The position numbers and the translations under genes are program-made. A stretch of 30,317 nt of DNA, from assembly GCA_910586405.1 (NCBI GenBank), contig CAJUII010000014.1, forward strand, positions 1 to 30,317, given 5' to 3'. Source of the DNA: an uncultured Lachnospiraceae bacterium (lineage in GTDB: Bacteria; Bacillota; Clostridia; Lachnospirales; Lachnospiraceae). Of this stretch, positions 1 to 6,261 are shown in pieces. The stretch's first letter is position 1; each line of letters opens with the position of its first letter. The notes under the pieces were generated by a model, which did not search any database, had not been told where the DNA came from, and saw only the letters and a program-made list of their open reading frames with translations.

Positions 1-1
1 A

Positions 2-211
2 ACGGAAACAATAATGGCTAGGTATAATAAAACAACCAAAAGGATGTTAACTGATGAGGAATTTGATAAATTGCTAATCAAATTTAAGGACAGCATTAAT
101 CATTCAAGGGGGACTGATTTGATATTTTATCCCGAATTAGTTGGTTTATCTGATAATCCAAGTGTTTATGAGATCGTTGATTTGGCAATGAAGGGGATAC
201 CCGGAAATGAT
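2..211 (+). repeat. Immunity-domain repeat, copy 1
   Basis: First unit of a direct repeat with a 318-bp period (106 codons, in frame). It matches 320-529 closely, and the last ~100 bases are nearly identical at the DNA level, so the duplication looks recent. Confidence 0.85.
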
Positions 212-538
212 TTTTATCATAATATTGATGATACGGGAAATTTAAAAAAGTATGAGTTTTTAGAAAGAGAGGAGATAACTACAAAACAAAAAATGTCCAG
301 AGAAGAATTGATTGATTTAACGGAAGCATTAATGACTATGTATAATAAAACGACCAAAAGAATGTTAACTGCAAAGGAACAAGATGCGTTGGCAGTAAAA
401 TTTAATAAGAGCATTAACCATCCGGGAGGGACTGATTTGATATTTTATCCTGAGTTAGTTGGTTTACCTGATAATGCAAGTGTTTATGAGATCGTTGATT
501 TGGCAATGCAGGGGATACCCGAAAATGATGATAAGTGA
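2..538 (+). CDS. Tandem-duplicated colicin/pyocin-type (Im7/Im9-like) bacteriocin immunity protein, 5' partial
   Basis: Proteins of this family bind and neutralise a cognate nuclease bacteriocin in the cytoplasm. Two copies of one domain are visible. Numbering from the ATG at 14, the family hallmark (His-x-x-Gly-Thr-Asp-Leu-Ile-Phe-Tyr-Pro, compare HPSGSDLIYYP in Im9) occurs at residues 30-40 and 136-146, each followed by an almost identical segment ending in GIP. The second copy also has an N-terminal helix (SREELIDLTEALM, 95-107). The frame is open to the left edge, and codons 2-13 (T-E-T-I) match T-E-A-L just before the equivalent position in copy 2. The real start is therefore probably outside the window and ATG 14 is internal. 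The linker (about residues 66-93) is acidic and polar. The gene is more AT-rich than the rest of the window, which suggests transfer. No toxin gene is visible. Family assignment rests on motif recall and is fairly strong. Confidence 0.72.
   Translation, partial: TETIMARYNKTTKRMLTDEEFDKLLIKFKDSINHSRGTDLIFYPELVGLSDNPSVYEIVDLAMKGIPGNDFYHNIDDTGNLKKYEFLEREEITTKQKMSREELIDLTEALMTMYNKTTKRMLTAKEQDALAVKFNKSINHPGGTDLIFYPELVGLPDNASVYEIVDLAMQGIPENDDK
320..529 (+). repeat. Immunity-domain repeat, copy 2
   Basis: Second unit of the 318-bp-period repeat. Most differences from copy 1 lie between about 371 and 430, encoding the stretch just before the conserved HxxGTDLIFYP motif. In Im proteins the helix II region before this motif sets toxin specificity. 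Confidence 0.85.
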
Positions 539-575
539 TACTGGTACGAACCCCATTACCAACTACCACCATTGC

Positions 576-1244
576 TCACAGATGCGCCGCTAACCATTTT
601 GCCACACCATCAGTTTGATTGCTCTCAATGATTCCCGTAGCAATTTCCTTTAGTTCGTCAATCGCATTTTGTGTTGCATACGATTCATCTGCCATTTGAA
701 ACATGGAAATATCATTTGCTGAATCACCAAATACAATTACCTTTTGGCAGCCGCATAGCTGTTTTACTCTTTGAATTGCGGCTGCCTTGGTTGCATTTCC
801 CGGACATAGTTCTAACCAGTATTCTGGTCTGTATTTATCCTGTTGAAAAACACAATGGATTCCCGCAATCTGTTTTACACGTTCATAAAGGGGCTGCAAT
901 TCATCTCTGAGGGCGATAAATGTAAAATAGCACGTTTTCCCCTCGTATAATTGCTCTTTCGTATCAACCATATGAATACGGCTGTCCGAAGAATGGTTTT
1001 GCAAATAATCCTGAAAACCTTCATTTGTTCTTCCAGCCAAGCATAATTTTATTTCATTCGAGCCAAAATAAGCAGTTGCAAATCCGGGGATAGCGGTGTC
1101 AGCTAAAGCCTGCCGTATGTGCTGCAATTCTTTTCCAAACACCAAGATCTCGAATTCTTCCTTGGTCAGAGGATTGGCAAGAATTGTTCCGTTGCGGAGA
1201 ATGACAGGCAGGTGAAAGGAAATACTGCTTGTAATTTCATAGAA
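576..1244 (-). pseudogene. HAD-superfamily (Cof-type) phosphatase, N-terminally truncated remnant
   Basis: Cof-type HAD enzymes dephosphorylate small phosphorylated metabolites in the cytoplasm. The C-terminal half is intact: the motif III/IV region (VIVFGDSANDISMF) is present, followed by a typical tail (TDGVAKWL). The open frame extends upstream of the first possible start (TTG at 1145) to codon 1244, and this extension still reads like the family (HLPVILRNGTILANP, the usual 'NG' segment). The motif I DxDGT nucleophile and motif II are absent; a stop at 1245-1247 precedes, and it is also the stop of the upstream methyltransferase remnant in the same frame. About 40-50 N-terminal residues seem to have been deleted. 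It is unlikely to be an active phosphatase. Confidence 0.7.
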
Positions 1245-1607
1245 TTATTCTACCCTTTCCGCAATCATAATATCCATGCAATGCTGATGCGGGATTCCGC
1301 CGCTATTGCAGTCAAAAATAACTTCTTCTGTCCTGTGCAGTTTCCAATCATGATAGAGCATAAAAAGTTCTCCGGTAGTCCAGCGAAACCGGTTGGCATC
1401 TTTATCCGGCGCAACTGCCACAAACGGTTTATCTACAAATACATTGATTGCATGTATGCCGTTTCGCGTTGTGTATTCTTTCAGGTTTGTGGTAATTTCG
1501 TCTCGTATCTTGGGCGGAATAAAGTGAAACACGCCGCTGCTAAAAACAATGTCATAGTAGTCGGTTGCGCGAAAATCAGTTATGTCAGCTCTAAAGAAGT
1601 CTACACC
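1245..1607 (-). pseudogene. TehB-like SAM-dependent methyltransferase, C-terminal remnant
   Basis: The frame reads as the C-terminal half of a TehB-like class I methyltransferase: DFFRADITDF, DIVFSSGVFHFIPP, then GELFMLYHDW and VIFDCNSGGIPHQH near the end, all typical of this family. The SAM-binding motif I (DLGCGEG) is missing. The frame is closed by TAA at 1608-1610. In another frame, about 1603-1665 gives SAEKKTAQRHKV, which would fit directly before VDFFRAD, so a frameshift plus a deletion of the 5' half is likely. GTG at 1532 could in principle start a 95-residue product, but it would lack the cofactor site. The C-terminus looks complete. Confidence 0.68.
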
Positions 1608-1725
1608 TTATGCCTTTGGGCGGTTTTCTTTTCTGCTGACTCCATTTTACCATAGTAATTTGAAAAAACCATAACCGTGTCGGTTAGTTCATCAAATAAA
1701 TTCAACTGGTAGTAGAAAATAAATG

Positions 1726-2229
1726 CTACTTCACAAAGCAGCAGTAATCTAGGATAATATTTCCCTTTGCATCAGGCGTTGTAAAGCGGGGGCACAGACA
1801 GTTCTCAAAAGATCTCTCAATGCCGTTGTCATCAACAGCGATTTGCATACCTGCATTGCGAAGGGATTCCAAGCAATTCCCTACAGCGCCATGCACTTCT
1901 TCTTCCTTGCCGTAGACCCAGCAGGTTCCAAGGCTTGACTTCGGGAAGTCGAGATGCGCAAACCCTTCTGGAATAGCTGTATTTTCGGGCGTAAACATTC
2001 CAATCCAGTATTCCAGAAGCGCACCGTTTTTTCGGCATTCCAAACCGACATACGCCCCGCCGTTTTCCCAGATTTTAAGAATTTTATCCGTTCCGCCCAT
2101 GCTGTTCTCTATGGTCTCAAACCAGCCGTTTGCAAACCACTCGCCCCAGCCGCTGTAATCGTGATATTTTTTTCCGATGAACCGCATCGCAGGGATTTCT
2201 TCTCTGAAAACTTTCTTGATTTCTGCCAT
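1726..2229 (-). CDS. GyrI-like (AraC effector-binding type) domain protein
   Basis: This is a 167-residue stand-alone protein of the GyrI-like/SOUL-related effector-binding fold, which in relatives binds small hydrophobic ligands. The pattern is typical: a beta strand with charged residues at the start, an aromatic-rich W-x-x-W-F segment (28-38), an EYWIGMFTPENTAIPEGF strand-loop at about 73-90, and a C-terminal strand (IILDYCCFVK). It has a good ribosome site (AAGGAGAG just before the ATG). It lies 65 bp downstream of an AraC-type regulator that carries the same kind of domain, so the two are probably co-transcribed and may sense the same class of compound. No DNA-binding domain is present. 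The domain call is fairly confident; the ligand is unknown. Confidence 0.72.
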   Translation of the reverse strand: MAEIKKVFREEIPAMRFIGKKYHDYSGWGEWFANGWFETIENSMGGTDKILKIWENGGAYVGLECRKNGALLEYWIGMFTPENTAIPEGFAHLDFPKSSLGTCWVYGKEEEVHGAVGNCLESLRNAGMQIAVDDNGIERSFENCLCPRFTTPDAKGNIILDYCCFVK

Positions 2230-2294
2230 AATTTTCTCTCCTTTTTGTCTTTCATGATGATAAAGTGTTTCTTATATACTACAGCGAACTTGAT

Positions 2295-3131
2295 TCAACC
2301 CTCTTTTCGTTTCCTGATATGAATAAATATCTGTTCCGAAAATTCCCTGCTGCATTCTCTGTATGTCTCAAAATCACAATCGCCAAGATATTCATATGCA
2401 CTCTGCGGAATCCATTCATGCATGATATAATCCCATGTCCTGCGTATGGTATTGACAAAGGTATACTTGTCTGCCTTAGGTGTGTCAAATACCGCATACA
2501 GTCCGCCGTTCACATTGAGCTGTATCGTTCCCGATACGTTTCCCTTGGCATATTCTGTCAGGATTCCAGCGTAATAGTCAAGCTTACCCTGCTCAAAATT
2601 CCACACTGAAAAGCCGTAATCCATCTGTGCTGTGCCGCCGGATAATCTCTTCGAAAATCCTCCGCAGTTATATTTGTTCCAAAATCTTGCAGGCTCCTCC
2701 TCGTCACTTTGAAACACTGTTGCGCTGAACGGTTCTAGCACTGTGATTGTTGGAACCAATGTCAAAGCGTCCTGTTCTGGTTTGTTTCGGTGAAGCAGCT
2801 TCAAACTGTTGTCAGTCATTCTATATTCTGATGGACATATATGATGCTCCGACTGAAAGGCTCTTGTAAAATTTTCCTTGGAATTAAACCCATGTTTATA
2901 ACCAATCTGAGATATCAATTCATCGGTATCTGCAAGATCGCGGGCGCTTTCTGTGATCCTTCGCCTGCGCACGTATTCCAGCGGCGTCATATCAAATGTT
3001 TTCTTAAACAAGCGCAAAAAATGATATTTTGAATATCCTGCTGCCGAAGCAAGTTGATCCAGACAGATATCCTCATACAAATTTTCTTCTATGTATTCTA
3101 AGACTTTATCAAATGACATTGCAGATTTCAT
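2295..3131 (-). CDS. AraC-family transcriptional regulator with GyrI-like effector domain
   Basis: A DNA-binding regulator of the Rob/SoxS-like layout, with an N-terminal double helix-turn-helix followed by a C-terminal effector domain. The HTH region (about residues 6-103) shows LDQLASAAGYSKYHFLRLFK and the family tail ISQIGYKHGFNSKENFTRAF...CPSEYR. Residues ~125-275 look like a GyrI-like ligand-binding domain. I use the ATG at 3131 (278 residues) because AAGGAGT at 3138-3144 is ideally spaced for it; a TTG at 3137 is the alternative. A TATACT-like -10 reads on the minus strand at 3151-3156. It probably controls itself and the downstream GyrI-like gene. Confidence 0.85.
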   Translation of the reverse strand: MKSAMSFDKVLEYIEENLYEDICLDQLASAAGYSKYHFLRLFKKTFDMTPLEYVRRRRITESARDLADTDELISQIGYKHGFNSKENFTRAFQSEHHICPSEYRMTDNSLKLLHRNKPEQDALTLVPTITVLEPFSATVFQSDEEEPARFWNKYNCGGFSKRLSGGTAQMDYGFSVWNFEQGKLDYYAGILTEYAKGNVSGTIQLNVNGGLYAVFDTPKADKYTFVNTIRRTWDYIMHEWIPQSAYEYLGDCDFETYRECSREFSEQIFIHIRKRKEG

Positions 3132-3193
3132 GATCAAACTCCTTACGACCAGTATATCATATCTGTGAAAAAACAGTTGATACGAATTGCGGT

Positions 3194-3208
3194 TGTGAGC
3201 GGTTCACA
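3194..3208. promoter_or_regulatory. Operator-like inverted repeat upstream of the AraC-type regulator
   Basis: A perfect TGTGA-N5-TCACA inverted repeat lies between the divergent araC-like gene and the 3418 gene, about 40 bp upstream of the putative minus-strand -10. Symmetry and position suggest a regulator site. The binding protein is unknown and chance is possible. Confidence 0.3.
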
Positions 3209-3278
3209 CCACCAAAATTTTATCATAAATAGACATGCGGGACAAGACAGGGGGGCAGTATAAGAATAGAATAAATTG

Positions 3279-3308
3279 TTGTACGTTTTTCGAAGAAAAT
3301 GTTATACT
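3279..3308 (+). promoter_or_regulatory. Sigma-A-type promoter candidate upstream of the 229-residue protein gene
   Basis: TTGTAC at 3279-3284 and TATACT at 3303-3308 are separated by 18 bp. They lie about 110 bp ahead of the ATG at 3418. This is the only convincing promoter pair in the 286-bp spacer. Confidence 0.5.
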
Positions 3309-3322
3309 ATAAATAGGATATA

Positions 3323-3415
3323 GTGCCTAAGGAAGCTATCAATGAAATAAGAGCCGCAGAATCGGCGTATATTCATGTGAGACAAAATGATGGATTCACT
3401 TATGAGGAGGTATAG
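3323..3415 (+). CDS. Possible small ORF (30 residues) upstream of and adjacent to the 3418 gene
   Basis: Reading from GTG 3323 gives a 30-residue frame that ends in NDGFTYEEV and stops at 3413-3415, two bases before the next ATG. Its last codons contain the GAGGAGG that serves as the ribosome site for the downstream gene, a layout seen in translationally coupled genes. The amino-acid composition looks protein-like (KEAINEIRAAESAYIHV). No good ribosome site precedes the GTG, and the putative transcription start is only about 10 bases upstream. It could be a leader peptide or the tail of a lost gene. Confidence 0.25.
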   Translation: MPKEAINEIRAAESAYIHVRQNDGFTYEEV

Positions 3416-3417
3416 AT

Positions 3418-4107
3418 ATGCAGTCTGTAACATATGAGATTCCTATTCCTTGGAAAGATGAAAAGCCTAGCCTGCATCGGATGATTCGACAAATTCAAAC
3501 GCGCCCGGGAATGTTTCTTGGCAGTAAGGCGATTACGCCCTTGCTGCATTTTCTTCATGGCTACCAAGCTGCCGAACGCGACCTTGGCGTATGCTGGCGT
3601 GGCAATTTGTTTCCGCTGGACTTTCATTTTATGCATAGTTTTACCGATGCTCGTCTGCATACGGAGTGTGTATGTGCCGGGTGGTGTCATAATATGCTCA
3701 CATACTGTCATGGTGATGAGGAGAAGGCGCTAAATCTGTTTTTTGATTTGTATGAGGAATTTATCCACGTTGAAATGAAGCGTTACTGGCGGGCTGGCTT
3801 AACGAAGGAAAATATTGAACGAAATGATAAAATGGAACATTGCTACACGATGAAAGAGCATGGAGCTGAACCAATCTATAAAGGTCCCATTGCCGTTTAT
3901 GTTCTGGAATTGACAATACCAGCTTACATGCTGGTCGTGGAGACCGCAGAGGAAGTTCGCACAGAATCTTTATTTTTCTCCTCTGCCGAAGATGCAAAAG
4001 GAAACAGCAGCATTCCTAGTGGGGCTGAAACATATTTTGGAAAAATTGATCAATGGGAAGAGATTGAGGCAAATAATCTGTATTTTGATAAGGTTATCAG
4101 AACATAA
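3418..4107 (+). CDS. Hypothetical protein, 229 residues, with RPGMFLGSK motif
   Basis: I do not recognise a characterised family. The protein is soluble with no signal peptide or membrane helix. The N-terminal segment (MIRQIQTRPGMFLGSK, then LLHFLHGYQAAERDLG, about residues 21-57) resembles uncharacterised proteins found as orphan or putative immunity proteins in polymorphic-toxin loci; this is from memory and weak. It is rich in His, Cys, Trp and Met in its first half. A middle segment (EEKALNLFFDLYEEFI, about 102-117) is helical and acidic. The ribosome site is excellent (GAGGAGG at 3404-3410). It sits in the same accessory stretch as the immunity protein at the left edge. Hairpins follow immediately. 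Confidence 0.6.
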   Translation: MQSVTYEIPIPWKDEKPSLHRMIRQIQTRPGMFLGSKAITPLLHFLHGYQAAERDLGVCWRGNLFPLDFHFMHSFTDARLHTECVCAGWCHNMLTYCHGDEEKALNLFFDLYEEFIHVEMKRYWRAGLTKENIERNDKMEHCYTMKEHGAEPIYKGPIAVYVLELTIPAYMLVVETAEEVRTESLFFSSAEDAKGNSSIPSGAETYFGKIDQWEEIEANNLYFDKVIRT

Positions 4108-4114
4108 TAACCTT
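4090..4114. other. Hairpin overlapping the stop codon of the 3418 gene
   Basis: AAGGTTAT at 4090-4097 pairs perfectly with ATAACCTT at 4107-4114 across a 9-base loop. No T-run follows on either strand, so it is not a classical terminator. Confidence 0.45.
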
Positions 4115-4146
4115 GCTGATGGTAAATACTTAGAAACTGTTTGTAA

Positions 4147-4180
4147 ATGAGTAGGGGGTTCGCTAAAAGGCCCGACTCAT
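4147..4180. other. Hairpin just upstream of the SRAP gene ribosome site
   Basis: ATGAGT at 4147-4152 pairs with ACTCAT at 4175-4180. Inside, after one mismatch, GGG can pair with CCC. The stem ends 3 bases before AAGGAG. It could be a mobile repeat end or a translational control element; neither is proven. Confidence 0.35.
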
Positions 4181-4198
4181 GGAAAGGAGAGCGCGGCT

Positions 4199-4801
4199 GT
4201 GTGCGGCAGATATCATGTAGATGAGGAGACGGCAAAAGAGATTGAAAAGATTATCCAACTGACCGAGGAGAATGTACGGAAAAGAGCTTCCATAAATTTT
4301 CAGATGCAGGCAAGAGATCTCCATCCGACAGAAATAGCGCCGGTTTTGACGGCGTCAGGTTCCGGGCTGGAATGCAGCATGAAGCGGTGGGGACTTCCGG
4401 GCTTTCAGGGGAAACAAGTCATATTTAATGCAAGAAGTGAATCTGTACTGGACAAAAAGACTTTTCAAGAAGGTGTGGCGTACCGACGCATTGTGATACC
4501 GGCAGCGTGGTTCTATGAATGGAACCGCTATAAGGAAAAAAATATCTTTTACCGAAAAGGAAAACCAGTGCTCTTTATGGCAGGAATCTATAACCATTAT
4601 GAAGATGGAGACCGGTTTACAATCCTGACTACACAGGCGAACGCCTCCATGAAACCCATCCATGACCGTATGCCGCTTGTGCTGGAGGAGAGCGAACTTA
4701 TCCCATGGATATTTGACAGGCGCAAAGCGGGTGAATTGCTTCAAAAAGTACCGTGTCTGCTGGAGCGAAAGGCAGAGTATGAACAGTTGAGGCTGTTTTG
4801 A
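4199..4801 (+). CDS. SRAP domain protein (YedK/HMCES-type abasic-site DNA-protein crosslinking protein)
   Basis: SRAP proteins form a stable thiazolidine crosslink through Cys2 with abasic sites in single-stranded DNA, shielding them during replication. All key residues are visible: Cys2 (M-C-G-R-Y start), Asn77 in NARSE (77-81), Glu107 in WFYEW (104-108) and His155 in HDRMPL (155-160). The 200-residue length is near the usual size. The start is the GTG at 4199, fixed by the need for Cys at position 2 and supported by AAGGAG at 4184-4189. The next gene begins close behind (likely cotranscribed), but no functional link to the kinase is obvious. Confidence 0.93.
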   Translation: MCGRYHVDEETAKEIEKIIQLTEENVRKRASINFQMQARDLHPTEIAPVLTASGSGLECSMKRWGLPGFQGKQVIFNARSESVLDKKTFQEGVAYRRIVIPAAWFYEWNRYKEKNIFYRKGKPVLFMAGIYNHYEDGDRFTILTTQANASMKPIHDRMPLVLEESELIPWIFDRRKAGELLQKVPCLLERKAEYEQLRLF

Positions 4802-4841
4802 CGGAAAATGACGTCAGATCATTGTGTAAAGGAGAGCGACC

Positions 4842-5827
4842 ATGAAACAACAGCCCGTTGTCTTAAAAGACTTAAAAGAAGTCTGTATCCATGGATGTTG
4901 ATTGATTTTACGGAAAACGGTGTAAGCAGGCAGAATAATCCGGTATTCGAAGCAAATCCGGGAGGCGCGCCCTGCAATGTGCTGTCGATGCTCTCAAAGC
5001 TGGGGGAAAAGACGGCATTTATTGGAAAGGTTGGGAAAGATTTTTTTGGAGAACAGTTAATAAAAGCAGTTACAGAAGTTGGAATCAATGCCGATAATTT
5101 ATATATGGATACGGAGATTCATACGACACTGGCGCTTGTCCACACCGCTTCGAATGGAGACCGGGACTTTTCTTTTTACAGAAACCCGGGGGCGGATATG
5201 GCGCTGACGGAGGCAGAAATACCAGAGAAACTGATTGGCGACACAAAAGTATTTCATTTCGGCACACTTTCCATGACGCATGAGGGAGTGCGCGCCGCCA
5301 CAAAAAAAGCTGTCCAGATCGCAAAAGACGCAGGTGCAGTCCTTTCGTTTGACCCGAATCTGAGACCGCCGCTGTGGAAGTCCATGGAGGAGGCGCATGA
5401 GCAGGTTGCGTATGGTCTTTCTCAATGCGATGTGCTTAAAATATCAGATAATGAGCTTCAATGGTTTACTGGGGAGGAAGAGTTCGATCGCGGCATTGAA
5501 CAGCTCCGCCGGCAGTATCAGATACCGATGATTTTGCTTTCTATGGGAAGGGAAGGAAGCCGGGCATATTATCAGCGCCTGTGTGTGGAGGTAGCGCCTT
5601 TTTTGCAGGAGAATACTGTGGAGACCACGGGGGCGGGAGATACGTTCTGCGCCTGCTGCCTGCATTACATACTAAAATACGGGCTTGACAATTTTGACAG
5701 CGAAAGGCTCACGGAGATGCTGCGGTTTGCCAATGCGGCAGCAGCCATTATCACCACGAGAAAAGGGGCACTGCGCGTGATGCCGTCTCTTGCTGAGGTT
5801 CAGACTTTGCTGGCGGATATGCAGTAA
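4842..5827 (+). CDS. PfkB-family carbohydrate kinase (fructokinase-like), start region frameshifted
   Basis: A ribokinase/PfkB-family sugar kinase, most like fructokinase (ATP-dependent phosphorylation of fructose to fructose-6-phosphate). Numbering from the ATG at 4808 in the main frame, it has LIDFTENG (31-38), the Gly-rich signature NPGGAPCNVLSML (50-62), FIGKVGKDFFG (71-81), FDPNLRPPLW (181-190) and the catalytic TTGAGDTF (273-280, base Asp278). The best ribosome site (AAAGGAG, 4828-4834) points to ATG 4842, but that frame stops at 4899 after 19 codons (ending VCIHGC), just where the family reads '..GE-L/M-LIDF'. The main frame has its first reasonable Met at 4895 (M-L-I-D-F). A one-base indel near 4890-4898 would join them. 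The first beta strand may thus be lost; activity is uncertain. Confidence 0.75.
4862..4879 (+). repeat. 9-bp tandem repeat in the fructokinase start region
   Basis: CTTAAAAGA occurs twice in direct tandem (4862-4870 and 4871-4879), inside the region where the kinase reading frame is broken. It is a possible slippage site. Confidence 0.6.
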
Positions 5828-5860
5828 AAATATTATAATATGTAAATACCTTAAAAAAGG

Positions 5861-5900
5861 AAACGGATGGTAATTAAACACCATTCGTTTTCTGCTTTTA
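5861..5900 (+). terminator. Rho-independent terminator after the fructokinase gene
   Basis: The arms 5861-5871 and 5880-5890 form an 11-bp stem (one G-T pair) with an 8-base loop, followed by a T-rich tail (GTTTTCTGCTTTTA). It closes the SRAP-kinase unit. Confidence 0.7.
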
Positions 5901-6261
5901 TATTCAAATAGTTCAAACAAAAATCACAATTTATTTTAAGTACATTTTAGGAAGTCACAGTATAGTTGTTCATGGGCGTGTGAAAAATACATCTTGTCAA
6001 AAGATCACTCCACAATCTGAGTTGTTATGACAGAAGACGCAGAAGTTTCTATAACAAAACTGTGCGTATTCCAGCGTGTCATATAAGGATTTGGACCATA
6101 CAGGCAGGTACAACGCGCTGCGCTGATTGAAATTTGTGTTGTGCCAGCATGTTTTGAAAAAGAGGATGTGAAATGGAGTCAGTGGTTGTTCAGATGGCAG
6201 ATGTATTTATTCACGACCTTAAAAAGAACTGTTCTACAATATCCGGCAGGAGAGGTGTTCT
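5901..6261. other. Intergenic spacer before the adaptor operon
   Basis: About 360 bp beyond the terminator hold no recognisable gene. A 44-codon frame from ATG 6173 to 6307, with a strongly basic end, overlaps the first adaptor gene but has only a weak ribosome site. A promoter for the exporter operon must lie here or further upstream; I see no clean -35/-10 pair and no obvious regulator site. Confidence 0.4.

Noticed and set aside
1119..1655. 178-codon plus-strand frame antisense to the HAD and methyltransferase remnants
   Set aside because: The minus-strand frames carry clear family motifs; this frame is their shadow.
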